Below are positions 26,967 to 35,417 of a DNA stretch of 64,000 nucleotides, one piece after another. The translations under genes and the position numbers were made by a program. A model generated the notes under the pieces. The model made no database searches. It had not been told where the DNA came from and saw only the letters and a list, made by a program, of their open reading frames with translations. Position 1 is the first letter of the stretch. Each line of letters starts with the position of its first letter. Source of the DNA: Rhizobium sp. BK418. GTDB lineage: Bacteria; Pseudomonadota; Alphaproteobacteria; Rhizobiales; Rhizobiaceae. The stretch covers positions 304,310 through 368,309 of the forward strand of contig NZ_SLZK01000002.1 in NCBI RefSeq assembly GCF_004341105.1, given 5' to 3'.

Positions 26967-27953
26967 TTAGAGCCAGCCTTTCCAGCGGAAAAAGAAGAAG
27001 GGAATGACGGCGGAGATCACCATGAGGCCCAGCGAGTAGGGATAGCCCGCGCTCAGGTGCAGCTCCGGCATGAACTCGAAATTCATGCCATAGATGGAGG
27101 CGACCAGCGTCGGCGGCAAGAACACGACCGAAGCGATGGAAAATATCTTGATGATGGCATTCTGTTCGATGTTGATGAGGCCGAGCGAGGCGTCGAGGAG
27201 AAAGGTGATATTGCCGGCGACGAAGGAGGCGTGTTCCGAAAGCGACTGGATGTCGCGCGAAACCGTGCGGCAAAGCTCCTTGGTCTCCTGGTCGTGCTGC
27301 ACGGCAGGGATCGTGTAGAAGAAAGTGAGAAGGCGCGAGAGCGAACCGAGGCTGTCGCGCAGTTTGCTGATCATGCGGTGATGGCCGGCAATGTCCTTCA
27401 GCTTCTCTTCGAGGTAGTTCGAGGGCTTGCGTATCTTCCTGGCGCGATCGCCGAAGACGTGGACCGACAGAATGTCCAGCCGGGACACCGAGACTTCCAG
27501 AACTTCGGCCGTGCGGTCGACGATCGTTTCCAGAAGCTTGGCGAGAAGAGCAGCACCACTGCGCCATTGCTCGGGTATGCGATGCAGAGCAGCAATAAAA
27601 AGCGCGAAAGACTTCGGATGGGCATAGCGGATGGTCACCAGCCGGTCGCCGGCCAGAATGAAGGCGACGTCCGTCAGGGTTGGAGCTTCCGTCTCAGCCT
27701 TCCATATCAGAGACGCCGTCATATAAACTGCGTTGTTTTCGACATAGAGGCGCGCCGACGGCTCGATCGCCCTGAGATCGTCACGGGTCGGCACTTCGAT
27801 ACCAAGGATCTTCTCGACATGCAGTTCCTCCTCGCGAGTCGGTTCGACCATGTCGATCCATACCACATCCGCCGGAAACTCCGGAGAATTCGCTAGGTCG
27901 CGAATCTCGATCGATTTGCAGTTGGAACAGTATGCGGTGATCACAGTCCGCAT
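26967..27953 (-). CDS. corA: CorA-family magnesium transporter
   Basis: Pentameric Mg2+ (or Co2+/Ni2+) channel of the inner membrane. From the ATG at 27953 it has 328 residues. A large cytosolic alpha/beta domain is followed by two C-terminal membrane helices; the YGMN selectivity motif lies 41 residues from the end (SIYGMNFEFMPEL). The start is uncertain: a TTG at 27968 and a GTG at 27944 (with GGAG 9 bp upstream) are also possible. It is encoded 18 bp before kup on the same strand. Confidence 0.92.
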   Translation of the reverse strand: MRTVITAYCSNCKSIEIRDLANSPEFPADVVWIDMVEPTREEELHVEKILGIEVPTRDDLRAIEPSARLYVENNAVYMTASLIWKAETEAPTLTDVAFILAGDRLVTIRYAHPKSFALFIAALHRIPEQWRSGAALLAKLLETIVDRTAEVLEVSVSRLDILSVHVFGDRARKIRKPSNYLEEKLKDIAGHHRMISKLRDSLGSLSRLLTFFYTIPAVQHDQETKELCRTVSRDIQSLSEHASFVAGNITFLLDASLGLINIEQNAIIKIFSIASVVFLPPTLVASIYGMNFEFMPELHLSAGYPYSLGLMVISAVIPFFFFRWKGWL

Positions 27954-28346
27954 CTCCGGCGCCGGCAACGCCCGGCCATCCTAATCCTTTTCATCGAAAG
28001 CCCATCCATGCGGTCGCGAGCGCGACGGGGCCAGGCGCGCGCGGCATCGATCGTAACGGAAGCAGATAAAAAGAGTTCATACAACTCCGGCCATATACGG
28101 CCTTTCCGGTCGGGTCGCTCCACCGCATCGCAGTCACCAATCCTTCGATCGACAAGTCAACCCCGAATATGCAGTAAGGCCGTAACCTTCATCGACAGGC
28201 GGCCATCGCAGAGCATTTGCAGACGCGCCATCATGACGCCGGCGCGCATATGAAGCAAACCCGGAGAATAATCAAGACACCTTACGTGAACTGCGCCTTT
28301 TCATCTCATTTCCCCCACAATTTGGGGTAAACGGCCAAGTGATTCG
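27954..28346. other. Gene-free interval between corA and the Mrp ATPase gene
   Basis: No convincing coding sequence. At 28313-28327 CCCCA / TGGGG form a short hairpin with a 5-nt loop, 20 bp behind the Mrp-gene stop; it may mark its transcript end. The corA promoter should lie in the right-hand part nearest 27953, but no strong -35/-10 pair stands out. Confidence 0.5.
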
Positions 28347-29501
28347 CTATTCGAAGACGATGGCGGGCGCTTCGCGCTGCGGCTTTTCGCCGATCTGCTC
28401 CCATACTTTGGCGGCGATGGCGCGGTAGATTCCGGCCACGGTGCCATTCGGATCGGAGGCGACAAGCGGCGTTCCCGCATCGGACGTTTCGCGGATATTC
28501 ATGGTCAGCGGCACTTCGCCAAGGAAGGGTACGCCGATACGCTCGGCCTCCTTGCGGGCGCCGCCGTGGCCGAAGATGTCATAGCGCGTGCCTGTGTCGG
28601 GCGCGACGAAATAGCTCATGTTCTCGACGATGCCGAGAACCGGCACCTCGACCTTGCGGAACATATTAAGTCCCTTGCGGGCGTCGATCAGCGCCAGATC
28701 CTGCGGCGTGGAGACGATCACGGCGCCGGAAAGCGGCACCTGCTGGGCCATGGTAAGCTGGGCATCGCCGGTGCCGGGCGGCATGTCGACGACGAGAACA
28801 TCCAGTTCGCCCCAGGCGACTTCACGCAGCATCTGCAACAGCGCGGACTGAACCATCGGCCCGCGCCAGATCATCGCGGTCTCCTCATCAACGAGAAAGC
28901 CCATCGACATGACCTTAAGGCCGTAATTTTCCATGGGGTTTATGATGCGACCGTCGATCTGAGTCGGACGGCCGGAAATCTTTAGAAGGCGCGGCATGGA
29001 GGGGCCGTAGATATCGGCATCGAGGATCCCGACACGAAGGCCGTTCGCCAGCAGACCGAGGGCAAGATTGACGGCCGTTGTTGACTTGCCGACACCACCC
29101 TTGCCCGATGCGATGGCGATGATGGCGCCGATGCCTGGAACGCCGATCTTGGCCGTGCGCGGCTGCTGTTGCTGCGGCGCGTGGGAGTGGCCGTGATGGC
29201 TCTGGCTCGCCTGGGGTGCGGGTCGCGCTGCAGGTGCATTGGCGGCGGCTTTCTTGTCAGCCGTCAGCGCCACGAGCGCGCCTTTCACGCCTGGCATTTC
29301 CCTGATGACACGCTCCGCAGCGAGCCGCATCGGCTCCAGTTCCTGGGCGCGTTCGGCCGGTACGGTGATGGAGAAATAGACTTTGCCATCGGAGATGAAG
29401 ACGTCGGACACCATGCCGAGTTCGACGATATTGTGCTCCAGATCCGGCCCGCGCACGGTCTTCAGCGTTTCCAGAACCTGTTCCTTGGTGACCTCGGTCA
29501 T
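28347..29501 (-). CDS. apbC: Mrp/ApbC-type P-loop ATPase (Fe-S cluster carrier family)
   Basis: MinD/Mrp-superfamily ATPase implicated in delivering Fe-S clusters to apoproteins. From the ATG at 29501 (SD GAGGATGG) it has 384 residues. An N-terminal DUF59/MIP18 domain (about 4-80) is joined by a flexible Ala/Pro/His/Gln-rich linker (about 85-117) to the ATPase with deviant Walker A GKGGVGKST at 133-141 and DMPPGTGD near 235. The CxxC that bridges the cluster in E. coli Mrp and yeast Nbp35 is replaced by VAPDTG in the NMSYF...DIFGHGG segment, as in other alphaproteobacteria I recall. Cluster binding by the usual route is therefore doubtful. Confidence 0.92.
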   Translation of the reverse strand: MTEVTKEQVLETLKTVRGPDLEHNIVELGMVSDVFISDGKVYFSITVPAERAQELEPMRLAAERVIREMPGVKGALVALTADKKAAANAPAARPAPQASQSHHGHSHAPQQQQPRTAKIGVPGIGAIIAIASGKGGVGKSTTAVNLALGLLANGLRVGILDADIYGPSMPRLLKISGRPTQIDGRIINPMENYGLKVMSMGFLVDEETAMIWRGPMVQSALLQMLREVAWGELDVLVVDMPPGTGDAQLTMAQQVPLSGAVIVSTPQDLALIDARKGLNMFRKVEVPVLGIVENMSYFVAPDTGTRYDIFGHGGARKEAERIGVPFLGEVPLTMNIRETSDAGTPLVASDPNGTVAGIYRAIAAKVWEQIGEKPQREAPAIVFE

Positions 29502-30037
29502 TCCATCCTCACTGCTTTTCCCCGCATAAATAGTGGAGGGTGGCAGCTTCGCCAAACAAAATCGGGCGGCGCAAAAAATCTCCCATCGAATGGAATGGCA
29601 GCGGGTTCTCTTTCCGTTGCGGCCATCAAGTCCGCCGGGCTTTCACCCTGATGACCGCAACGGACTCCCCGAGAACCGACGCAATTCGGGGCGAGTTAGC
29701 GCAAGCTGAAAAAAAGGCCAGTAAAAATTTGAAGAAATCGTGCGGTTTCGGAACAGCGGCTAAACGCGGTTGCCTAAACGCAACAACCGCCGCTGATATC
29801 GAAATACCGGGAAAGCGGCAACGATGTCAGGCGGCGGCATGTCGGTCGCACCGTTGAACTGGCGCTGTTTTCAAAGTCCCCTCTGGACCTCTGCCAGGAC
29901 CGATGCAGGAAGCGTGCCAGCTGCGAAATTTGCTGAAAAAGGATGATAATTATCAATCTGGGCAGCCGAATTAGGAATGTACGCTCAGATTTTGAGCAGC
30001 CCAGCGGTTGCTGACGTTAATTTAGGCTGGCTACACG
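29502..30037. other. Long gene-free interval with a structured element
   Basis: This 536-bp gap lies between the Mrp gene and the LuxR-type regulator gene, both on the minus strand. The most notable content is the nested inverted repeat at 29582-29691, described separately. Around 29980-29995 GCTCA/TGAGC could form a small hairpin behind the regulator's stop. The reading frames here are unconvincing as proteins. Confidence 0.6.
29582..29691. ncRNA. Nested long hairpin, candidate structured RNA or leader
   Basis: The innermost stem pairs 29613-29628 (TCCGTTGCGGCCATCA) with 29649-29664 (TGATGACCGCAACGGA), 16 positions with one mismatch, over a 20-nt loop. A second stem outside it pairs GGTTCTC (29604-29610) with GAGAACC (29671-29677). 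A third pairs CGAAT (29587-29591) with ATTCG (29684-29688), extended by CCC/GGG. The element begins 81 bp upstream of the Mrp gene start on the minus strand, so it could be in that mRNA's 5' leader, an independent RNA, or a repeat element. Direction is not determined. Confidence 0.4.
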
Positions 30038-30769
30038 TTACTTGATGAGGCCGATGCGCAGGGCCTTGGCAACAGCCTGCGTGCGGTTGACCGTATCCAG
30101 CTTCTTGGTGGCGCGATTCAGATAATGATTGACCGTATGTTCCGAGAGATCGAGAATTTCGGCAATCTCGGCGCTGGTCTTGCCGGCCGCCGTCCAGTTG
30201 AGGCAATCGATCTCGCGATCCGTCAACGTGTCTGTCATGCGTGTATCGAGGTTGCGGATCTCGGCAAGTCGATCGAAGACATGAATGGAGATGTAGCTGA
30301 GTTCGCGCATCTCGGCCGGCGTAAAGGGTTCGCGATCACCGGCAAAGGAGACCGCGCCCCGCGCGCCCGACGGTTCATGCGTCGGAAAATAGGCGCAGCG
30401 CATCATTTTGAAGCGTTCGAAGAGGGTGGCAACAAGGCCCGATTTGCCATCGTCACGCGGCCAGTTGGCGCGTGCTGTGTCGTAGAAGAACGGCAAGGTC
30501 GACGTGCGCAGTCTCCGCAGGACCGGACTGTTCATCATCAGCCCCTCCTGATCGTAGATGGATAACAATTCTGCCGGCCAGCTCGTGATGATCGTATTGC
30601 CCTGCAGATCGAAGGAGGTGATCGGCGGCAGGTTCAAAACCATGAAGGCCCGGCTGCGATAGGCCTCAGTCACCCGTTTCATGAAGCGGAAGATGTCGAA
30701 CTGGGTCTTGAGACTGGCGACCTCCTGGACATAGGCGTCTTCCACCGAAGTTTGCGGTAAGCTTGCCAT
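30038..30769 (-). CDS. LuxR-type transcriptional regulator (autoinducer-domain, no partner synthase)
   Basis: From the ATG at 30769 it has 243 residues. An N-terminal autoinducer-binding-like domain (about 20-165) is followed by a textbook LuxR/GerE helix-turn-helix (about 178-238, LTDREIDCLNWTAAGKTSAEIAEIL). By eye-alignment to TraR, Tyr61 and Pro71 equivalents are present, but Trp57 is Leu and Asp70 is Ser (MMNSPVL), two residues that contact acyl-homoserine lactone. No luxI-type synthase is in the window. It may respond to another ligand. An upstream start at 30853 is unlikely because it would lie within leader DNA. Confidence 0.85.
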   Translation of the reverse strand: MASLPQTSVEDAYVQEVASLKTQFDIFRFMKRVTEAYRSRAFMVLNLPPITSFDLQGNTIITSWPAELLSIYDQEGLMMNSPVLRRLRTSTLPFFYDTARANWPRDDGKSGLVATLFERFKMMRCAYFPTHEPSGARGAVSFAGDREPFTPAEMRELSYISIHVFDRLAEIRNLDTRMTDTLTDREIDCLNWTAAGKTSAEIAEILDLSEHTVNHYLNRATKKLDTVNRTQAVAKALRIGLIK

Positions 30770-31027
30770 CAGATTTTTCGCCTTCGAGCCGGGCTTTGGG
30801 TAAACCGCTGGCAGCCTGTATGGAAAAAGGTCAGGTACAGGTGGGTTACACAACGCCCGTCAGATCAATAGGATTCAGCCTCGGCGGGCAGCGCGTTCGG
30901 CCGGTGAATTGTCGATGATTTCGCGGACGACCCCAGTTGGCGTGATTCGCCGTCAAATCTCAATAACACACTTATCATAAGCATGCTATGTATGGACGTC
31001 CAGCAACTGACCATCGTCAAATTGGCA

Positions 31028-31864
31028 TCATCGCCGTGGACCGAGGCGGATGCGCATCTCGTCCATGATTTTCCGCGCGGTCATTTGAACCGGAACGGCC
31101 CATGCCTGGAGAAGTTCCATCGACAGGCGATAAGCGGGGCCGGTGACAGAGACCCCGCCGATGAAGGATCGGTCGTCCGACCAGATGGGAGCAGCAACAC
31201 AGCGGATACCCGCCTCGTGCTCCTCCCGATCGTAGGCGTGACCGACAGAGACAATATCGCGGATCTCCGCCAGCAAGGTTTCAGCATTCATATGCGTCGC
31301 CGAGGTGAAACGGTTGAAATGCAGGCTGCGAAGCAGTTCGGAAAGTTTGTCGGCTGTCAAAACCGAAAGGGCCGCCTTGCCAACACCGGTACAATAGCAG
31401 GGTGAGGCATTGCCGATCTGTGAATACATGCGCACCGGCTGATGCCCTTCGACCTTGTCGAGATAGATGATGGAGGAGCCGCGCAACACACCAAGATGGA
31501 CAGTCTCGCCTGTCTCCCGATGCAAGGCGGCCAGATGTGGTGCCGCAATCAGGCGGAATTCGTTGCGTGCCCAGCTGCGCGAGGCGAGATCGAGCAACCG
31601 CAGGCCCGGCGCGTAACGCCCCTCGGCATCGATTTCAAGAAGCCCCTCCTCCACGAGATGGCCGAGCTGGCGGTGCAGCGTGCCGCGCGGCTGACCCGCA
31701 AGCGCGAGGATATCAGTAAACCGCAAGGGAGCATCGGAATGGGTGACGAGATCGAGCAGCACCATCAGCTTGCCGAGCGTGCCGGTATCACGCGGCGTGC
31801 TCGCGTCACGCGACGCATCATCATTATCGTCTACCTGGGCCATGCGGTCGCCGCCTGATATCAT
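31028..31864 (-). CDS. IclR-family transcriptional regulator of the galactose/galactonate cluster
   Basis: A 278-residue regulator: winged HTH (about 28-85, with RFTDILALAGQPRGTLHRQLGHLVEEGLL) and the IclR effector domain (about 100-272), including RGSSIIYLDKVEGHQPVRMYSQIG and SPCYCTGVGKAALS. The ATG at 31864 has a strong SD (GGAAAGG, 2-3 bp before the codon). It is divergent from the SDR-dgoK-dgoA-lactonase operon 105 bp away, so it likely controls that operon through the inverted repeat in between. Effector (probably a galactonate-pathway intermediate) is inferred from context. Confidence 0.88.
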   Translation of the reverse strand: MISGGDRMAQVDDNDDASRDASTPRDTGTLGKLMVLLDLVTHSDAPLRFTDILALAGQPRGTLHRQLGHLVEEGLLEIDAEGRYAPGLRLLDLASRSWARNEFRLIAAPHLAALHRETGETVHLGVLRGSSIIYLDKVEGHQPVRMYSQIGNASPCYCTGVGKAALSVLTADKLSELLRSLHFNRFTSATHMNAETLLAEIRDIVSVGHAYDREEHEAGIRCVAAPIWSDDRSFIGGVSVTGPAYRLSMELLQAWAVPVQMTARKIMDEMRIRLGPRR

Positions 31865-31899
31865 CGCCTTTCCTGCCCCTTGACAGGAAAGGCAGCCTA

Positions 31900-31955
31900 A
31901 TTCGATAATTCCACATAGTCAAATAAAGTTCCAAATAATGGAATTTTTCGAATAC
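31900..31955. promoter_or_regulatory. Divergent operator region for the IclR-type regulator
   Basis: The gap between the regulator and the catabolic operon contains an imperfect inverted repeat: ATTCGATAATTCC on the left and GGAATTTTTCGAAT on the right. Within it a tighter TTCC-N7-GGAA lies at 29-32/40-43 of the 31900s (31929-31943). AT-rich dyads of this form suit IclR-family operators. It must also contain both promoters. Confidence 0.5.
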
Positions 31956-31969
31956 CGGGAGGAGAGACG

Positions 31970-32740
31970 GTGAATACTATGTCTGCACAATTCCCCGAAT
32001 TCAGGGACCGCACGGTGCTGGTAACCGGCGGCGGCTCGGGGATTGGCGCCGGTATCGTCGAGGGCTTCGCAAGACAAGGTGCAAAGGTCTCCTTCCTCGA
32101 TATTGCCGAGGCTGAAAGCCGGGAACTGGCGGAACGGCTTTCGAGAGAGAATGTGCATCCGGTGACCTTCTATCACGCGGATCTCCGCGACATCGATGCC
32201 ATCAGGCGTACCGTGACAGAGGTCGTCGAAAAATCCGGACCGATCCGGGTGCTCGTCAACAATGCCGCCTGGGACGACCGGCACGAATTCAATGACGTGA
32301 CCGAGGAATATTGGGACAATAACCAGGCGGTCAATCTGCGCCATGTCTTCTTCACCTCGCAAGCGGTTGCACCTTCGATGCGGGAGGCCGGTGGCGGAGC
32401 GATCATCAACATGTCATCGATCGCCTTCAAGCTGAACATGGGCGTCTTTCCCGCTTATGCGGCCGCGAAAGCCGCGGTAATCGGCCTGACGAAAAGCATG
32501 GCCGGAAGGCTTGGGCCTGAGAATATCCGCGTCAACTGCATCCTGCCGGGCATGGTGGTGACCGAACGGCAGATGAAGCTGTGGCTGACGGAGGAGAGCA
32601 TTGCCCGCTCCATGCAGGGTCAATGCCTGAAAGTAGTCTTGAAGGCAGATGCGATCGTCGGTCCGGCTCTTTTCCTTGCATCCGACTGCGCCGCCGGGAT
32701 GACCGCGCAGTCCCTAATCATCGATGGAGGCGTTCTTTAA
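31970..32740 (+). CDS. SDR-family dehydrogenase, probably sugar (galactose) 1-dehydrogenase
   Basis: A 256-residue NAD(P)-dependent classical SDR. The nucleotide motif TGGGSGIGAG (about 20-29), NNAAWDD, and the catalytic Ser (NMSSIAF) with Y-A-A-A-K (YAAAKAAVIGL) are all present. The start is a GTG at 31970 with an optimal GGAGGAG SD; an ATG four codons in has poorer spacing. The stop overlaps the dgoK start in TAATG, so translation is coupled. Context suggests it oxidises galactose (or a related aldose) to the lactone hydrolysed by the SMP-30 protein at the end of the operon. Confidence 0.85.
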   Translation: MNTMSAQFPEFRDRTVLVTGGGSGIGAGIVEGFARQGAKVSFLDIAEAESRELAERLSRENVHPVTFYHADLRDIDAIRRTVTEVVEKSGPIRVLVNNAAWDDRHEFNDVTEEYWDNNQAVNLRHVFFTSQAVAPSMREAGGGAIINMSSIAFKLNMGVFPAYAAAKAAVIGLTKSMAGRLGPENIRVNCILPGMVVTERQMKLWLTEESIARSMQGQCLKVVLKADAIVGPALFLASDCAAGMTAQSLIIDGGVL

Positions 32741-33657
32741 TGGCAATTCCCGCTTATGTCGCGGTGGACTGGGGCACCAGCAGCTTCCGGGTCTGGCTTA
32801 TCGGTACCGACGGCAGCATACTCGCTGAGCGCCGCAGCAGCGAGGGCATGACGACCGCGGCCAAGACCGGCTTTTCTCAGGTTCTCGAAGGACATCTTGC
32901 GGCAGTCGATGCGCCAGCCGATCTGCCGGTTATCGTCTGCGGCATGGCGGGCGCGCGGCAGGGTTGGGTGGAGGCCGGTTATATCGATGTGCCGGCTTCG
33001 CTTTCCTCGATCCTGTCAGGAGCAGTCTCCGTGCCAGGCGAACGCCGAGACGTGCGGATCCTGCCAGGCCTTGCGCAGCGCGATGCGGCTACACCCGATG
33101 TCATGCGCGGCGAGGAAACTCAGCTTCTCGGCGCGCTGGGGCCTGACAGCGAGGGAACCCAGGCTGTCTGCATGCCCGGCACGCATTCGAAGTGGGTGCA
33201 TGTCAGCGATGACAAGGTCACCGGCTTCTCCACCTTCATGACGGGCGAGCTTTTCGACGCCATCACCAAACATACGATCCTCATGCATGCGGTCGCCGGC
33301 GCCGAGGATCAGCCGGCCGATGCGGCCGCCTTCGAGGCAGCGGTCGCCGCAGCCTTCAAACGGCCCGCACTCGCCTCCAACCTGATCTTCACCGCCCGTT
33401 CCGGCCAGCTTCTGCACGGTATTTCGGCCGCCGCCGCCCAGGCAAAACTCTCGGGCACACTGATCGGCCTCGAAATCGCCGGCGCGCTGCAGGATGCCAG
33501 CAGGGATACGGCGATTACCCTCGTCGCTTCCGGACGCCTGCAGGCGCTCTACGAGCTGGCCTTCCGCACGCTTTCCCTATCCTTCAACGCGATCGATGCC
33601 GATGCTGCCGTTCGCGGCGGCCTTTCGGCTGCTGCCAAGGCCATCTGGCCGAACTGA
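32740..33657 (+). CDS. dgoK: 2-dehydro-3-deoxygalactonokinase
   Basis: Phosphorylates 2-keto-3-deoxy-galactonate to KDPGal in the De Ley-Doudoroff pathway. It has 305 residues from the ATG that overlaps the SDR stop. The sequence shows the DgoK hallmarks YVAVDWGTSSFRVWL at the N-terminus, MAGARQGWVEAGY, RGEETQLLGAL and MPGTHSKWVHV. The gene order SDR-dgoK-dgoA-lactonase supports the assignment. Firm. Confidence 0.95.
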   Translation: MAIPAYVAVDWGTSSFRVWLIGTDGSILAERRSSEGMTTAAKTGFSQVLEGHLAAVDAPADLPVIVCGMAGARQGWVEAGYIDVPASLSSILSGAVSVPGERRDVRILPGLAQRDAATPDVMRGEETQLLGALGPDSEGTQAVCMPGTHSKWVHVSDDKVTGFSTFMTGELFDAITKHTILMHAVAGAEDQPADAAAFEAAVAAAFKRPALASNLIFTARSGQLLHGISAAAAQAKLSGTLIGLEIAGALQDASRDTAITLVASGRLQALYELAFRTLSLSFNAIDADAAVRGGLSAAAKAIWPN

Positions 33658-33671
33658 GAAAGACATTTCCT

Positions 33672-34304
33672 ATGAACCGTATCCCCTTCCCCGATATGAA
33701 GCGTCCGCTGATTGCCATTCTGCGCGGCATCAAGCCCGAGGAAACCGAAGCCGTGGTCGGTGCGTTGATCGAAAACGGCCTAACGGCGATCGAGATCCCG
33801 CTCAATTCGCCTGAGCCCTTCAAGTCCATCGAGATCGCCGCCAAGATGGTGCCGGCCGAGGTACTCATTGGCGCCGGCACCGTTCTGACCACGGATGCAG
33901 TCGACAGCCTTCATAATGCCGGCGGCCAGCTGTTGGTGACACCGAATGTCGAACCCGATGTGATCATCCGCGCCCGCGACTATGGCATGGTGACCATGCC
34001 TGGGGTCTTCACGCCGACGGAAGCTCTGCAGGCGGCCCGCGCGGGTGCGACCGGCCTCAAATTCTTCCCTGCCAGCGTTCTCGGCCCTTCTGGCATCACC
34101 GCAATCCGCGCCATTTTGCCGCCGGAATTGGTCATTGCAGCGGTCGGTGGTGTGTCGGACAAGAACTTTTCCGACTACACGAAGGCCGGCATTCTCGCCT
34201 TCGGCCTCGGCACCAGCATTTACAAACCGGGAATGACTGCCGCAGAGGTTGCCGAGCGCGCCAAGGCGACCATCTTAGCCTATGACGCAGCCATAGGAGC
34301 GTAG
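33672..34304 (+). CDS. dgoA: 2-dehydro-3-deoxy-6-phosphogalactonate aldolase
   Basis: Class I aldolase that splits KDPGal into pyruvate and glyceraldehyde-3-phosphate. It has 210 residues. The catalytic Glu is in the ILRGIKPEE region, the Schiff-base Lys in GLKFFPAS, and the GAGTVLT and TPNVEPDVI motifs are typical of KDPG/KDPGal aldolases. It lies 14 bp after dgoK and 4 bp before the lactonase gene, all in one operon. The neighbour dgoK decides for galactonate over gluconate. Confidence 0.94.
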   Translation: MNRIPFPDMKRPLIAILRGIKPEETEAVVGALIENGLTAIEIPLNSPEPFKSIEIAAKMVPAEVLIGAGTVLTTDAVDSLHNAGGQLLVTPNVEPDVIIRARDYGMVTMPGVFTPTEALQAARAGATGLKFFPASVLGPSGITAIRAILPPELVIAAVGGVSDKNFSDYTKAGILAFGLGTSIYKPGMTAAEVAERAKATILAYDAAIGA

Positions 34305-34308
34305 TCAT

Positions 34309-35196
34309 ATGACTGATATTTATGAATTCGAGGGCAAAACACTTTGCAATACCAATTCGGTTCTCGGTGAAGGCCCCACCTACGATCCCATTACCGATAC
34401 CGTCTGGTGGTTCAATATTCTCGGTAAGGAGCTTCACGAGCTTAATCTTTCGACCGACGAAAAGAAGGTGCATCCGCTGCCAATGATGGCAAGCGTGCTG
34501 GCTCGTATCGATTCCGGCCGCCAGTTGCTGGCGACAGAAGAGGGGCTTTTCGTGCGGGATATCGCCGGCGGGAACCTAACCTTCTATGCGGCGCTGGAAA
34601 ACGACAAGCCGGAAAACCGCTCCAATGATGGTCGGACGCATCCGTCGGGCTCGCTCTGGATCGGCACGATGAGCAAGCGCGCCGAGAACCAGGCGGGCGC
34701 GATCTATCACGTGGCTGGCGGCAAGGTGACGAAGATCTTCAGCGGCATCAGCATTCCGAACTCCATCTGCTTTTCGCCCGACGGGACGATCGGCTATTTC
34801 ACCGACACGCGCATCAGTCGCCTCATGCGCGTCATGGTCGACCCACAGACCGGTCTTCCCACTGGCGAGCCGATCGTGATGGTCGACAGCATGGACGAAC
34901 CCGGCGGGCTGGACGGTTCGGTCTGTGATGCCGACGGCTATATCTGGAACGCCCGCTGGGGCGCCGGCGTCGTCGACCGCTACAGCCCCGATGGTCTGCG
35001 TATCGCTCGCTACAAGGTCCCGGCCGCGCAACCTTCCTGCCCCGCCTTCATCGGCGCCAATGCTGACCGACTTGTGGTGACGACGGCCTGGGAAGGGCTG
35101 GACGAGGATGCCCGCTCCGCCCAGCCGAGCGCAGGCGCGCTACTCGAACTCGGAATCACCGTGAAGGGCATTTTCGATCCGGCCTATGTGATCTGA
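34309..35196 (+). CDS. SMP-30/gluconolactonase-family lactonase
   Basis: A 295-residue six-bladed beta-propeller of the SMP-30/LRE family, probably hydrolysing the galactonolactone made by the SDR dehydrogenase. Family landmarks are LGEGPTYDP (about 16-24, metal-binding Glu), ENRSNDGRTHPSGSLWIGTM (Asn and Asp), NSICFSPDGTIGYFTDT and PGGLDGSVCDADGYIWNARW, giving the Glu/Asn/Asn/Asp metal site. The start at 34309 has AGGAG 10 bp upstream. A terminator follows the stop. Confidence 0.9.
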   Translation: MTDIYEFEGKTLCNTNSVLGEGPTYDPITDTVWWFNILGKELHELNLSTDEKKVHPLPMMASVLARIDSGRQLLATEEGLFVRDIAGGNLTFYAALENDKPENRSNDGRTHPSGSLWIGTMSKRAENQAGAIYHVAGGKVTKIFSGISIPNSICFSPDGTIGYFTDTRISRLMRVMVDPQTGLPTGEPIVMVDSMDEPGGLDGSVCDADGYIWNARWGAGVVDRYSPDGLRIARYKVPAAQPSCPAFIGANADRLVVTTAWEGLDEDARSAQPSAGALLELGITVKGIFDPAYVI

Positions 35197-35216
35197 GGGC
35201 AAGGCCTGGAATTCAG

Positions 35217-35250
35217 AAGGCGCTCCATTGCGGGGCGCCTTTGCTTTTCC
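35217..35250 (+). terminator. Terminator of the galactose/galactonate operon
   Basis: AAGGCGC (35217-35223) and GCGCCTT (35235-35241) form a 7-bp perfect stem, followed by TGCTTTTCC. It begins 20 bp after the lactonase stop codon. Confidence 0.75.
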
Positions 35251-35417
35251 AGCTGGTTTCCGGACAAAGTTCCGTGAAAATCGTAAAATTTTCCGTGTCT
35301 TCGTCCGGAACCAATAGGCGTATCGGTCATTTCACTTTCGGACCGCGCGGCAGGATGTCTGCAAAACGGGCGCTGCCGGGCCAGAGATTATGCAAGCAAC
35401 CGAAAGGTAGGTTCGAA

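Noticed and set aside
29540..29857. Small open frame in the gap between the Mrp and LuxR-type genes
   Set aside because: It runs through the nested hairpin, has a basic Ala/Lys/Arg-rich composition with no domain, and has no convincing SD.
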